64,000 bases of DNA from assembly GCA_014549065.1 (NCBI GenBank), contig JACDOX010000017.1, positions 7,556,808 through 7,620,807 of the forward strand, read 5' to 3'. A program made the position numbers and the translations under genes. Within the stretch, counting starts at the first letter, position 1; every line of letters starts with the position of its first letter. This DNA is from Cardinalis cardinalis. Its lineage: Eukaryota; Chordata; Aves; Passeriformes; Cardinalidae. A model generated the notes under the pieces. The model searched no databases, was not told the DNA's origin, and saw nothing but the letters and a program-made list of their open reading frames with translations. Positions 13,290 to 28,483 of the stretch are shown piece by piece.

Positions 13290-16200
13290 CATGCATTCCA
13301 CCAGTGAAGACATGCAACAGCGTAAGTTAGGAGTGTGTTTAAAGTTTAAATCCAATGTAGCCAGATAGATTTGGAAGTCCATCAGCAAAAGCTTGAAGAC
13401 TAACCCAGTANTGTCATCTAGTACATTAAATGGTCCCATTAGAGAGACTTCATAAGAGCAAAACATGAATCTTGACATCAGCTCAATAGGGGACAACTTG
13501 TCCTACACAGCTGCTCAAGGGGAGGAAGGAGCAGGAAGGCCTTCCACTCTCATCTGTCCCCAGCAGAGAAACTAATCANAACTATTGTCCTCACACTTCA
13601 CAGGGTAACCTGCACCAGAACCTGGACAGAAAAGTATGACAGCAACATACACCAAAAAATCTCCAAGCTCCTGGAAGTAATACTGGGATTTATTAACAAA
13701 GGCTCTGGAAACAGACACAAAACATACCACTACCTATGGGAAGCGAGGACTAGATTAAGGTAGGGGAGAAAATGGTTCTGCTTCACATAACAAAAATAAT
13801 TAATTAGGGAAATCAGCCTACTCCTTTCTAATGGATTACAGCATGTGTGCCCAGCCTGCCATGACCTGAACAACCCATGAAGAGGCAATTCTGTTTCCCC
13901 CATATCCTTATGAGACATCATGTTGTCCGTATACTGAGANTTAATAAAACTGTTTTTCAGAGACTGCTTGAGGCTAAAGCTTGCAATGATGCAGCCTCAT
14001 CATGCACAAACAGCACAGGCCCCATGACTCGTCCTGCTGCAGGCACAGTTACAGCCCAAAAGGCTGCTCTGAACCCCTCCTGGAGCACCTACTCGAGTAG
14101 TGGGGCTCTCCCGTGCCCCTTGCCCCGGGGATATTAGCTCAAGTCTAGCCCACCATAGACATGCTAATGCCGCTAAAACTGAGTGCTCCCAAATGAAACT
14201 TTTCCACTCACAAGCATATTGTGTGCTTAAATGCCATGAAAAAATACAAATTGTTCTCCTAAAACCCCAGCAGGTTCCTTAATGACTAAGCTCCACTAAT
14301 TAGTAACAGCTGGTAATGAAGTGAGCAGGTACAAACCTAACCTCTTCAATTAATGCATAAGATTCTTAGACTAAAATTTAAAGGAAAGCTGTTAAGTAAA
14401 AAAAATAACATGCAATGGTCAAGACTTTTTGTTGCTGAGACCATATTATTTCTTCCAAGGCCACATATATCAGTGTTTATCAAATGTAGAACCTATTTGT
14501 ACTAAAACCTTACAACTTCCATACAGCTNAGGCAAACACAGCCTGCCATTACTTTCAAAAAACTAATGCATCCTTTTTGAACAAATAAGTCAAGGCACAA
14601 ATACAACAACCCAAATACGGAACACTGTTAATGGCTGCTTAACTCTATAATTACATCTTACCAAAAATTATGTTTTCTGAAAGCTTGATTTGTCAGCGAA
14701 AGAGTCCTTAAAGAACCTGAGAAATTGAAGAGCTCTCCATTTTCCCAAATATGATATGACAGTATTCCAAATACTAGTCNTCTCAATACACCTGTTTTCA
14801 TTTTAGATAGCATTGGTGAAAAACTCGTTTCACGATTATTTACAGAGAACCACTGCACAAGGAGATTTATAGCTATCTTGAAATGTCCTTCTCAAGGATG
14901 AAATTAAATTATTTTTCCTGTTATTCCATTAGNGAGGAACCACTACAAGTCTCCTGTTTATCAAGTCCCCAGTGCTAAGAGAAAATTAGATCAGGGACTT
15001 CCACTGTCATCCAATGTAGTAGATTTNCCATCCAAAACATTTAATTGCCAATTTAAATAAAAATATTCAAATGAACACTCAATACAAAGTTTGCCTTTAA
15101 CTGCATTCTAAACCTGCTCCACAGAAATACCAAGCAAAATTTTCTTAAATATAAAATGCTATGGAAATCTCCTGTTATTAAAGAAGTCATAAAAGAAGGA
15201 GGAAAGCGAGTGAGGGAAGGGAAAGGCTTTCACTAAGTTACTTGCAAACTGTTTGCCTAACCTTGATTACCACCCTTTGTACTGTAGGTAGATCTGTGCA
15301 GATGCCTGGTTAGAGCTCTTTAGAGATCCTTTGGGGGCTTCTCCANGATGAAGTGGCAAGTAGGGAGATATGACTGGGGACTAAGGGTTATGTATTTACA
15401 TATTGGCCTGAAGGATCCCCACTTTCAAATTCTTTATCCCAAGTGGTATTAGTTTTAAGCTAATAATCACTTATTATCTTAGGTAATTAAAACTATAGGA
15501 ACATCATGAGTTATTTATCTACTGTATTAGAACATAAATNTGGGATTACCCAGTAGAGGGATTTTTGCTCAAATGGAATATGCCCTAGAAATCCTGAAAT
15601 ATAAAAGAAGAAAAGAAAATAATCATCTATAGATAATGATTTACAATAATGAGGCAGCTTGGGAGAAAATGTGCAACTCCAAAGAGCATCACCATAAAAA
15701 AAGAAAACAAACCCTCAAACAAATGATCATCATCTTTTAAAAATAAACATTTGCTTGGTCTTTGCAATTTTTTTGTGCGTGTCTGTATGCCCAGAGCTTC
15801 ACACAAGTTCTCAAGACCAAATCTGTACAAGCCAGTGGAAAACCTCCATTCATATGACTGCACTTAGATCATTGCATTGAGATCTGGGTCCATAACTGTT
15901 GTCTGGACACAGTTCCTGTACCAAAGTCTCTGAATTATTTCACTCTTCAGCCCTTGGCCCCTGTGTAGCTGAAGGTATGTCAGTGCAATCTTGCTTTATA
16001 CCAGCATATCTCATTCCCATTTCCATTAGAGAATACTTTGCCATCCCCCTGAGTGTTCTCTTTACTAAAGGGTCAGTGGGTTGAACAGGGATCTCATACG
16101 CTTTCATGTACAAATAAACCTCAGACCAAGTACTGAACCTTGCAGGTACAAGCCCACATGGTCATGTAAGATTGAAAAAAACTCTTGTAACTTCAGAGGG

Positions 16201-17984
16201 CACAGTGAGCATGAGCTGGGTGGTAGTGGCAGAGTAAGAATTGCTGAGACTTCTGGATGCCAGNCATACAATTCAACAAGTTGTCAAGTACCTGCTCAAT
16301 AGGCAAAGTGGAGGGAAGCTGGTCTGGAATTGACTGTGAGAGCCAAACAGTGAACTACCAAGCAGTAGTTGTTACAAAAAGTGGGGGCTTATTTCTACAT
16401 TGGCATGAATATAGTTGTTAACTCAATTTGTTTTAAACAAACGACAGCAACAAGAAATAAAAGCTTTCATGGTTTTTCCTTTCTTTTTAGCTCTTCCTTA
16501 GGCCATACAAATTTCCTTCCAGTTAATATCTTCAGAGTTAAAAGACAGTTCTGATGGCAAACATTCCACATGGAAAAAGATTATTGAAATACATTCAGAA
16601 ATAATATTTACAGGAATAAAAACCAACATATTTCCCTTCATTGTCTTATTCAGCAAAAAGACCTGTCCAGAACAGGCTTTTTTTTTTCCTCCAAATCTCA
16701 AAACAACAGCAGGGAAAAAAACAACCCACTTTGCACAACTTAGCAATAGCTGAGTTTGTGCTCAACAGAAGCATTTCCGATAGTTTTACCAACATTCTTA
16801 GGCTCTAGCAAAGACCTAAAGTCTTCTTCTGGCCTTTAAGATAAGTCACAAAAATTTGATGCTCTCCCAGACATCTTCCAGCAAATCTACCTCAAGTTGG
16901 ATTTGCTCAACACTGTCACCCCCTACTGTCTACCCTGTTCCTCAGCAAAAAGTTNCTGCTCATAGAGAGTTTTCCCATACAAAAAACCCTACCAAAACCC
17001 TACCATTAGCCAAATAGCCACCTTAACCACTTCCAAAGATGGTACAACATGGTTGTCTTNACCAAAAAAAATAAAGACTAGTTTAAGTTAAGGATGGGAA
17101 ATTTAGTCAAAAGCTAAACATAAGGCAAAGCTCCCATATATTTTTAGCAATGCAAAAATTGACACAACTTCAGTATTGGACAGCGGTAAAAACCACAGGC
17201 TGTATCATACAGCAAATTTTCCCAGCGTAATACACAGTACCAAAAGGACATTATTGCATATCTAGGAACTGGTGTTACTAAACTTGACTAAAAATGATAC
17301 TGCTCATCTTTCAAATGAGGCATACAGTACACCTATCTAGGCCATAATTTTTAGTCTGTCTGCTCCCCCTACCCATGTTTGGCTTTTTTAACCTCCACAT
17401 TAACTCTGTTGCCAGGCACTTGGGAGCTTATCAGCAAACAGTGAAATTTGCAAAAGCACTCGTTCTTTGCTGGTCAGGTTGCAATTNACACAACAGCAAA
17501 TCTTAAATAGTTTCCCTAAAATCACTAAAAAAAATTAGCTCCAGCCATAATNAACCATATATATATATATAATCAACCATAAGCAAGATTAAGATGGGGA
17601 GATCTCTTTCAGTTCCTTTTTGTCAGTCCTTCCCGCACACAAATATAAACACAATCCATATGTATATATGTATGCCTGTGTGTAGATACAATCCATAAAT
17701 CACTGAATACATGCATTTGAAATTAAATATTAACAACTTGTTTACTTTTTAAATTTCATCTGTGTGGAGTTTGAACTATAACAAGACTCAGTCACATCCA
17801 GAACTTCAGCATAAAAAAANGCCAAAAGAGTAATTTAAGTCAGTCTTGAGTGAGAACATTTAATGAACCTTCTAGATGTTAAGAGGTTTTATACACTTAA
17901 AAAAAAATCATTTCCCAAATGCAGCACAATGCTATTGCCTCTGAAAGCTGAGATAAAGTGATANACATATGCTCAACACATGGA
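13290..17984. other. AT-rich non-coding DNA
   Basis: No gene or classifiable repeat was recognised. Slightly GC-richer patches, such as 13980-14150, carry short open frames without domains. A (AT)7 run lies at 17557-17570, flanked by imperfect AACCAT copies. Otherwise I see only A/T runs and unique-looking sequence. Confidence 0.55.
17557..17570. repeat. (AT)7 microsatellite
   Basis: Seven uninterrupted AT dinucleotides are followed by AATCAACCAT and preceded by TNAACC. It is short and probably only weakly polymorphic. Confidence 0.85.
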
Positions 17985-17997
17985 TGGAAACGAAGTG

Positions 17998-18011
17998 GTT
18001 ACCTTGGCAAC
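17998..18011. promoter_or_regulatory. RFX X-box motif (candidate)
   Basis: GTTACCTTGGCAAC matches the RFX-family X-box consensus GTNRCC-N2-RGYAAC at every defined position, with the two imperfect half-sites facing each other. RFX proteins drive ciliary genes and MHC class II genes, among others. By base-count reasoning a full match is expected about 0.1-0.2 times in 64 kb of random sequence, so it is noteworthy but not decisive. The following bases, up to about 18070, include ATTGGCGAAAAT, with a CpG in an otherwise CpG-poor region. No gene start is visible nearby, so a distal enhancer element would be the likeliest role if it is functional. Confidence 0.35.
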
Positions 18012-21000
18012 AACAACCTTGTAAAAGCTTCCTTCTGCTAAAATACAGTAGTGACTATTGGCGAAAATATGTTTTTTCCTCAGTCAGATTTNGAAAATAA
18101 GTTATTATATTTCATTTATAGATTTTTCAGAGCCTTGGACTTTTTGCAGTTAAACTACACCTGCTTTATCCCATGTACCTTCCAAGTTCTGATACACAGA
18201 ACTTTTGTAGTATTTGGCTTATATTGATTTCCAAATTCAGTAAGTTTCTTATTCAAATAAAGCTGCAGATATATATTTAAATTGATTGAATTTGCCACCA
18301 TCGTCTGCAGCTGCAGAGATTCTACATGCAGCAAACATATATAAAATAAATATTTTTGCAGGNTTTAACAAATAGCTTTTAAAAATAAAGCTACACATAA
18401 GAACCTGTTAAGAAAAATATATTTCCATTACACAGAGCATTTCCAAAGAATTGCTGTGTTTCAAGAAACACAGCTTCAACTAAAGGATTTCCATGTTCCC
18501 AAATTACTTTTCTGCTTATCAAAGTCCTGTGTCACATACAGCTAAAGAATGTATGCCTGGGAGCATTTGCCCAGGCCATCCTTTGCCAAAAGTAAACATG
18601 TTGCTTTTTCTGCTAGAAGAGTCTATAGAACATTCTCATCACATGTGCTACAATGTGAGACACAAAATACTTCCAAAAAGTTAACAAATTTTTGATTGGT
18701 GACAAAAGACTAAAAGTGACAGCTCAGTGTGCCAGAGGAGGAAAGCAAAAAACCTCAAGGACACAGTGAATATTTGATCGGGCATCACTGAGGAATACAG
18801 CATTCCCAAATTTTGCACAATGCNTACAGGCAAAGCCAATAAATTCTTGTTCATAAGTCATATCTTCCTGAGATCTCACAGGTTTCCCAGNGCCTTCAAG
18901 AGATTGGAAGCTTACAATTAATCTCTCAGATACAAAGTACACCTACCAATTTATATTATATTCGGCCTTATAATGGTGTAAATTACTCATCTTGCTTTCA
19001 TTCACTGTAGCCAGTCACTATGATAATCTTACATTATTTTGTTACCACTTATTCAGAAATACATTAAAACAGTATATTAGTATGAACATCCAGCCCAGCC
19101 CAACTACTTCTTGGACAAAAGGATAGGAGGGTTACCTTTTTATCATATTATAATTTGTGTTCAATGCATTCTAAAGCTTTTTATGTGCCTCAGGAAAGAT
19201 ATACTTTCTGAATACTAGTCTAATATGCTAATTACTACCNACTATTAATCACTTAGGCTCAAATTATGTTAATAAATCATGAACCAGACAAGTCTTGGGT
19301 ACATGAATTTGCCAGTATCCTACCAAAACTAGACAAAGAAAAGGCTGTCATGTCCAGCATGTCCAGTTCCAATTTGATCCCAGTCACATCAGTCAAAGTA
19401 ATGAGCTAGTGAAGACAACAGGAAATTACAATTCTCTACGCCTTCCACCTTCAGTTTCATACATNGCTGCAATCCAGGAGTAGCAGTACACAGAAGTAGG
19501 AATCTTTCTTTAGTTTACAGAGGAACATGGAAATTGCTTGGATGAAAAAGTACAGCATCCATAAACATCCACACAGGAAAAAATGCTCCAGTTGTGCCCC
19601 ATGCCCTGCCGTGCGAGAGAATCTCCCCATGGACTGCACCANTGGATATTAAACATGTACATATATTGGACTATGAGACACATAAGCCAACACGGTCTAT
19701 AATCTACCTTGTTATGCCAATAGTAAGAGGCGCTGGGGACCTGGATGAGGCATGTACCTGCTGGAAAAAGCCATCAGAGGAATGGTTTAATGTCAGTGTA
19801 GCCANAGACACCCTTTGTTGCAATCGACTTAAAGGACACTGCACACCCAGAAGCCCTCTCTTCTGTATATGCTTTCAGCCTACACATTTAGAGAAGCCCC
19901 TGAATTCAACTTTTGCCTCTTGTGTCCCTTCTCAACGAGCTTTAAACTTGCATCCCTCCTAAATCCGGCCATACCCTTTGCTCACTGATGAAGTCCCACT
20001 GGCAGCACATGACACAGCTTTGTCATTGCAAAGAGAATGTACGCTTTAGCTCAGGACTTGCTTACTCACATTTCCTGGTCATTTGGAAACTACTTCTAAA
20101 CCTTGCTATGCTGGTATCATTTATTTGAGCAGAAATGCCATTACACCATCATTTAGCATTAACATCTCTCCCACAGAGTTAACTGTTTGTGACCCCACAA
20201 GTCAATTACTGTAATTCCTTTCCAGCAGTGATCTGCTGCTTCTGCCTGGCACACAAAAGCCCAAGGAAAGATGCACTAAACAGGATACAAAGACCATATG
20301 CTAATAAATGAAAGATGTACTGGGTACCCAAATGGGGGAGAGACTGCTCAAATTAAAACTGCAAGTACTTCAGTAATTTTTAAAAATTCTTTCTGGTGTT
20401 ACAGAGGTTTCTTAAAATAATCAAGCAACCAGATTGGAACAGTTTCACATCACAGTGCCATAATTAGCTTCAGCATCCTGGTACAATTACATAAGCAACA
20501 GCTGCTGAACTAACCCCTCAGCCNTCCAAGGAACCTCTTGCCTTCTAACTGCCTAGAAAGTGGATGCCTAAGGCTTCTCAGCCTCTAAGACACTGCAAAA
20601 CTTATGTTTTGCAAAGTATAAACATTCCAGTCTCAGGGCAAAACACTCATATGGCTGATAGCTTGTATCCATCTTACTCTGTTAGGAAAAGAGTCACAAA
20701 AGAATGGAGCTAAGTAATGAGACGCTATGTACTTATATTTTTATCCAGAGTTAGCTAAAAAGAACACAGGATCACCAGATTCCAGACTCTAAATGCTATT
20801 TCAAGTGCTAATTACTGGACTAAAATCTACTCACTTCTGTATGGCTTAAAAGTAAATGGAAGGGAAAGATACATCCATGAGCATTGTTCAAATCAGGGAT
20901 TAAGAAAAGTGTAAGTTTGAAATCAAAGNTGTGCAGTTCAGCAATTAGCATTTATTCCATGTATTTGTATATTTCACTCCCTAGATGGTTNATTTCAGCA

Positions 21001-22281
21001 CAGTCTTACAGGAAAATACTTCTTGTGATGGATTTTACTGAATCNGGGTGGACATGACAATATGTAAACTTTTAACTAAATTTCTGGTGTAAATCAGTTG
21101 CAATAATTTTTTTTAAGTTTTCTTCTAGAAAATTCAATTGATCTAAGTTAAAGTTTCTCTATAATATATTCAATCCAGTAAGACTGATTCCTCACACATC
21201 CAGTTCCCTGAAACAGTGCTATTTGTTGATTCAACATATGTGTGCACATCAGTTTAACATATCAGAACATATGAGATGTNTAGTTTTTCACATCTAGTCA
21301 GCATATACCAAATGATTTTACATTCTATCATTTAATTTCAGCTATCTGATGAAGTACAGCATTTCCAGCTACTGCAAAGCACATCATGTTTCAGGGCACT
21401 ACTACAGCTGTCCATTAAAAAAATCTTGATGATATGGATTTCTGGAGCATGATTTTTGAGCAGAAAGGTCATGCCCANAAGTTAGCAAGTAGAAGCACCT
21501 ATAGGTGTTAATTTAAGATTATGAAAACTGCTATACTAGACTGAAATAAAGTTCCATCTTACCTACTGCAGACACAGGAGCATGCATTATAAAACTTAAA
21601 TAATGACAATAATAATTTTAAAAATATAATGGCATATTTCACATTTAGATTCAAATGTAACTTATTGATTCATAAATAAACTCTTTTAGTAGAAAACTGA
21701 ATTCTCAATTACTACAGTTTATGCCCAACAGGAGCCAAAGGTCCATCTAGTGAACATCTAAGTGGACCTATTCTTCCTTTCTTATTCTTACCCTGCTCTA
21801 AAGAGTCTAAATTGAGCAGCTAGGCAACAGTGAGGCAGGAAACCAAAGTGCAGTGAGGTGAACTGATTTGCTCCCTGTCACTTCCCAAATGCAGGGCAGA
21901 AGTTGTAGACAGAATCAATGCTCTTGGAAATCCAGATCAGATTGCTTTTGTGTTTTGTGCCACAGAACTTGAAACACAGCTCTGTGAAACTATACGGGGC
22001 ATTTGGAGATTACCAGGTCTACGGCATTGTTATTTTTACATAGAGGACCTACAAAACAAAGAAACATGGGAAGCAACTTAATTCAGGAAAAATCTGGGTG
22101 TTGCATTTTGTACCAAACAAAACAGATGTTGAAATTAATATGCTGCAGGAAGCAGAAATGGAAGGAAAAAAGAAGTATGAGATAAAGTCATTTATATCAC
22201 ACTTCAGCAACCGTATGTAGCTCCTTGCCACCACAGATCTGCTTTCCAACAGCAAATAATAAAATTATACTTTCTGTGCTG

Positions 22282-22297
22282 TTAATTATATGCAAAT
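22282..22297. promoter_or_regulatory. Homeobox + octamer motif cluster (candidate)
   Basis: TTAATTA (22282-22288) is followed directly by ATGCAAAT (22290-22297), a perfect POU/octamer site. Further ATTA cores and ATGCAAAG follow within 50 bases. Such pairs occur in homeodomain/POU-bound enhancers. In AT-rich DNA they also arise by chance, and several other octamers occur in this window (29162, 29332, 33388, 43490). Evidence of function would need cross-species conservation. Confidence 0.2.
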
Positions 22298-25200
22298 TAA
22301 AATTGGGTTCACATTAATGCAAAGAGTTGAATATCCATTTAATCAGATCCTCCCTGCAGGGTCCAATGATAAAAATGACAGAAGACTTGCATTACTAATT
22401 CTGAACTTCTCACATTTTGTACCTACTTACCTTGCAAACGAACAGCTACTGTGACACCTGCCTGCTGGGCTGAAGGTTTATGCTGATTAGGTCCTATAGA
22501 CCTAATGGTAATCCTCCTGAAGGGAAAGTTCAGCTCCCTGAGCTAGGAAATCTAAAGAGCAAATCCCTGCAGTAGCTGCAATCATTTAGCTGCTGAAATC
22601 AACAAGTTCCTAATATTCAAGATGATTTGATAAGGATTTAGGCTGCAGTCTATTCTAACATGCTCTGTGGTGAGGCCACCGATCTATTGTTTACATCTCA
22701 CTTCCCTCTCTTAAATCAGCAGGAAAGAGAAGTNTCTCTAAACTATCTGATGACATATATCATCTCCATTGAGTTTTCTTTCCTGAAAAAGAGCTGCTGA
22801 GTATCTATCCTTTTCTCAATGTCTTTTTTTCTGCTTTATCTTCACTTCTAATTCTAGCATTGAGAGAAACTTTCCAAGGAATAGAAGGGCAAAAAAATCT
22901 CCTAGATGTAGATTCTCCACATTAATAAAAGTGACAAGAGGACCCTTAACCCTGTTTAATAGCTAAAAAGACAAGTAGCAGGGGAAGAAAACAGAAATTT
23001 TTACGAATGAGACCATATTCTATTATGCTGCCTCACACTGTGACAGAATAGCCTCATGAATTTTCATCTGACATGACAGTTGAGATCATTCCCTGGGTCC
23101 TAGTGCAGGGAATGCAGATATGCCTTCCTCCCCACNTCACAAGACTGTTCAAATCAGCACCAGGTGGTCTGGCTTCTCATGAAGTCATAATTATAGGGAA
23201 GAAGGATAAAAATATTCCCACACTACCCCATTCAAATACACTGCTTCGTGAAAAAGGTGCAATTCCTTTGGGATAGTAAATACCACCAACCTCAGGAAAG
23301 GCTCCCTTACTGTGAAGATGCACAGCTTTGCCCAAACCCCCCAGGCAGTCCTGTTTAGCAGATAATAGTGATAAAACTGGGCTGCGGAGAGGGCATCGAG
23401 TAGCAGGAGTGATACTTGAAGGGTTAGAGATGCGTCATGGATCCGCTTCCATCCCACCCAAGGCTGCAGAGCTGCTAAGGTAAAAGATGCAGACATGATG
23501 GGTGACAGCAGTGAGCCCTGATGCAAGCCTTCCTCCTGGGTACAGGTAGGAGGGACTTCTCTGGGAGCCAATTGCTGCAGACAAAGTACACACCTACAGG
23601 AAAATCAGTGCCATCTCAGTGCAACCCTCTCTAGGATCTAGAGCATCTGTGTGCCTAGAAGGAACTCAGTTACTGTTCTCTTAGCAAGATCAAAGCAGTA
23701 AGAAATNGTTTATTTTGATGTCATCTAAAAAGATCAAAAAAGCATTTAATCATACCATTCAGCCTACCTCATACAGCACCTCTCAGATTCTCCCATTACT
23801 TTTCTTCAAAGCTGTGATCTACAGCAAAACTGGGGTTTAAAATCTGTTTCATTTCCTTGCTTTAGTGGTTGCTAACCTAACACTGGCTATTAAATAAGCA
23901 CAGAATATTTTGTTTAAAAGTTTCTACAGTATATTATACATATTTTTAAATTTCCTTAATTAGACATGCAATAAATGCACAAACATAGACTTCAGAGAGA
24001 GTGTATTCTTTCCTCATTAAAGGACAATCACTGTATATTACTGCCAAGTACATAATTAAAACATGACAATGTTTTAGGTGCCACTGTCTCACTTGCAAAC
24101 AGGAATCTTTATGAAATAAATTGTTGATCTAACATGGTATAAGCTCCCCTTAAAAGCTTTTTTACTATATCCATTTGGCTACTCCCTTAAGAGACACAGC
24201 TGTAGAAGAGCTGTTTTCTTGAATGAATGTTTGGGTTTTTTTGGTGTTTTTCCAAACAATATTTTTGCTATTTTCTTGGTGTTCCTGATTTTATTTTTTT
24301 AATAAGCAGGGATAAATAATTTTAACCATCTTAATCAATCACATTAAAGCCACATTTTTACTTAAATTCATGTTCATTCTCAACATCTACTAAAAATGGC
24401 AATAATGCTTTCTTCACTGGGTTAAACTTATTGAGTAGGTAAATTTTAATTTCAAAAGAGATCATATTCTCTTCTATCTGTAAGTCAAGAAAAAGATACA
24501 AAAGACAAGGCTGGAAGCTCTAAAATTCTGAAGTATGTGGGAAAGACACTGAAAGTTGTTTAGACACCTGAAGTTAAGTTGGTGGATTTTTTTGGTATCT
24601 ACACCTTTGAAAATACAGTGTGCTGAGCACAGATATTNACTACAGCTAATGTACTTTCAATAGTTACTGAACAAGAGAACTAAGTTACACTTCATTAGTA
24701 TGTGTTTTTTTACACTCATGTATCCATCTCCTTATATGTTTTTTCCTTAAGTAACCTAACCAATCACTTAATTTACATTTCATGAACCAATGTATGCTTC
24801 TTGAAAAACCCTAAGTGAGAAAGTATCCTCAAAACCGACAACAAACAATTCACCATTCCCTAATACCAGAAAATGCAAAAATTAGCAATATAAATAAATG
24901 CATATTAAGTGATGTAATTACTCACATATGTATTTTAATATATCTTTCTCTATTAAAATATATTATTAATTAATAACATAAGATTGCATCTATTTGCAAA
25001 TCAGTGTGTTTTAATTGTTTATACCTACCAACAGGACTGAAATTTCTTTAAGAAAATAATTAAGTACAGATTAAAATTAATTATCTAAATACAGGGCTCC
25101 TACCTGCTGACTTAAATCATGATTAAAATTGGTGATTTAAATAAAGCCACCCTNCTGCGACTTACCAAAAAAAGTTTTCTGAATTGTAATCAAATAATAT

Positions 25201-28200
25201 GCAGTATTCAGTATTAATTGGAGTGTTTTATGTTAGTCCTGGTTTCTGGAATAACACATGCAAGTGCTTTCCTGGGACTGAATTGTTAATTTCTCATTTC
25301 CTCTTTCATTACAGATGTCAGTTACAAGGCTTTATTGCATAACATGTAGAGTTTCATTNGTACAGAAAGCCACAAAAGATGGAGGGCATGGAACTGCACC
25401 GCAAGAGACAGCCTTTCCAAAAATCACTGAAATANATCAAATGAGTTACAGGCTGACAGAAAGGCAGGCATGGTGTATCTGTATCACCAAAATACCTTAA
25501 GTACCCTATAGAAACTCATTGGTCAAATTTTTCATATCCTTAGATCATTTGTGACCTATTATTCTAACTCAGATTCCATTGATTTCTAATTACCAACAGA
25601 ATAAACCCTTCTGAGAGTACCTATGCATGTCTCTTGTCCAACATACAGAGTACTTCTAAAGTACTTCTGCATGTACCATCCCAGCAAGCACACAACATAT
25701 TCAGTAGAGTTATGGAACTCTAAATATGTTTTCCTTATTGTCTTTATATCTTTCACATTATAAAGAATAATTAAACCTAANGCTGCTCACTATCAAGTCT
25801 GCTTTGGATCTCAGAAAAACCAGCCTTTCTCACAGTTTGTGCATTTGGACTCTCAATCAAGTCACATTTGCATTTGGGTATCTTTCATTTGCATAGAGAA
25901 ATTAAAGACAGAAAAGGGGGGTTCTTAGGCAAAATAAGATGCAGCCATATAATCTCAAACAGCATACAGAGATAGTTTTTATGGAATGGAGAAATTTTCT
26001 TGATAGAGACTCAGTTATATTTGTCAACATTTCAGGAAAATTTTTCACCTCCCACAGATTACCACAATTATTTAATCATTAGGACATAACTATTACCAGG
26101 ACCAGATGATATCTTGAGATCTCTAATTACAACAATAAGGCAGGGAAACTAGTTCAGCAAGAAATGCAATTGCATCATATAGCTGACATTAGGAGGATGT
26201 GGTTTATAAAAATGATTTTATGCGATTGACAATTTACAGTGTTCTCATAATGAGATACATTGCATTGACCTTTGGAGCTGTAGTACTGCACAGAAAACAG
26301 GGACATAGCTGTCTATTAGATGTCCATCAAAATTTAGTTTACAAAAAACATTAAAAATTATAAAAATAAATCTGCATCTCATGCTATTTCAAACACCAAA
26401 GTTCNGGGAAAGGGATTTGATTACAATTCTGCCAAATCTCCACATTTCCTCTGGGTTCTTCTTGGGGCAACAAAAGAGTAAACATGAGACAAAAGATAGT
26501 TTGGCATTATATACATCTCTACATTTAAAGTTGCAGCAGACACTACTAGCTAACATATGAACATATACTTGAGTGACATTGTTGAATCTTCATATTTAAT
26601 TATTTTCCCATTGCTATGGAAGAAAAAAAATACAGCTCCAGTAAAGCTGCTCAATTCCATTCACAACTGCAGTGTCTGCTGGAGGCCAANTGACAAGCTA
26701 ATATGATAGTAAGCGGTGTGTCGCTTTGAAGTTAATCAAGCCAATACCTACACTTCAGAAATCCTGGGCTGGACTTCAAAAGATTGCAGGAAAGAAGAAA
26801 AAAAATCAAGAAATCCTGAGGGGGAAAGTATGATGAAGGACAAAGAGTTGCCCATTTAGATAATTATGCAAATGGTCACNAAACTACGTCTTTGAAACTC
26901 CAAGACACTAAAGGGAGAAGCATTCATAGGAATGAATTAACTTGATTTGAAATGCAATAAATCATAAAATTTGCACAGAGATCATGTCTTTCATAATTTA
27001 ATCAAAAGCTTCCTTGCTCAACATAACAGTTTTTAAAACTTAGCAGGAACATCCAAGTTAGAGTTACTCTTAGTTCCCATTATTTCACCTCTGCTTGTGT
27101 GCTACCTTAATACANTTACTTTTATCAGCCAAAAGTTCACTGCTCAAGATGATGCTGGGCATCCACCAAAAAGCTCACAAGATAAAAATCATAACAATTC
27201 CTCAATATAAAGCAAAACAAAATATGAGTGACAAAGGAGAAAGAAAGCTGTAGTGTGTGCAATTTCCTCCCTTAGTTCTTCAAAGTAAGAAATATCTAAA
27301 ATCCTCCAGGGAGGTTTTCAAGGTCACAGAGGAACCTGCATAGCTTAGGACACAGACCCATATGTGTTTGATCTGGCTGTTTGCCAAGACAGACTTGATG
27401 TCAAAAGATACATCATGTTCCTCTGCATCAGTGTTCACCCCTACTTTCAACGAGAGATAGCAACACAGCTGTTGCTTCAGATTTCATTTTGCAATTTTCA
27501 GGGAGGGTCTTGAGGCTCTATTTTTGTTTCCACTGCTTGCTACCTTTCAGGCAACCAGATGCACTCTTCCTGGCTGTTACACTCGTTTTTATCACCTCTG
27601 GTTTATGTTGCATTTCTCTTCTAGCACTCTGCACTCACCTAACTATGGCCTCAATGTATCATCAGATGCTGGAGTTACTCTCAGATANGTGTATCTGAGA
27701 AAAGAAAGCCCTGTTCACAAAAGGGCTCCTGCACTTGAAAAACAATTCTAAGTTGTTACAATGCAAATAAAAATAGATGTTTAATATTAATCTTCTCAGG
27801 ACTAAATGCTTCCAATGCACAAACTTGCTCTGCAGTGTGAAACCATGTGAGAGGACTGCTTGATTTACCAGAATGTCATGCTGCACCTTGCTAGCATCCG
27901 TCCCAAAAAGCTTCATATACAAACTAAAAGCCTTGAAATAAAGCTAAGTTGCCAGAGCAGGGTCAGGCAGAGGAACTAACAACTCAGCAACTTATCTGTC
28001 CTTATTCTGTGAGCTATAAATCAGGAAGAAAGATGAAGAGGTTCTCAGTTGGTCATGACAGAAATGGTAAATCCCACAGTTTTCTCATCAGGTAATAAAA
28101 CAGAACATATTAAAACACAAATATGAAATATTAATAAAATATTAATTTAGGTGCACAACCANCTCGATAATGACTATTAATGAAATTTTATTTAAAAATT

Positions 28201-28483
28201 GTATTAGTCTTTAAGTTTTCTTTTTGCAAATAAAGAAACTCACTGAGAATAATAACAGTTGAGGCTTCAGACACGTGGCCTCTGCTCACTGCGGTACAGT
28301 TTGGAAAATTTTAGTGATTGCTGAAGCTAAGAAAATTAGACAGAGAAGGTGCAGGGCAGTGGCCTGTCATCAGCCNAGCCCAACACTGCTCTTGCAGGTT
28401 TCTTCCTGTTCTCCATCCTCTTGCCTTACTTCATTTTACCAGCATGCTCAAGGACAGGGGCACAGATTGCATTATACCCTTAT

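Noticed and set aside
19594..19962. 122-codon plus-strand frame
   Set aside because: It has two N-containing codons and no domain, and the composition is not coding-like. Frames of this length are expected in 64 kb.
23191..23571. 126-codon minus-strand frame containing GLHQGSLLSP, which recalls a reverse-transcriptase motif
   Set aside because: Only this short stretch is suggestive. The catalytic aspartate motif and other reverse-transcriptase blocks are absent and the rest matches nothing known to me. Treated as chance.
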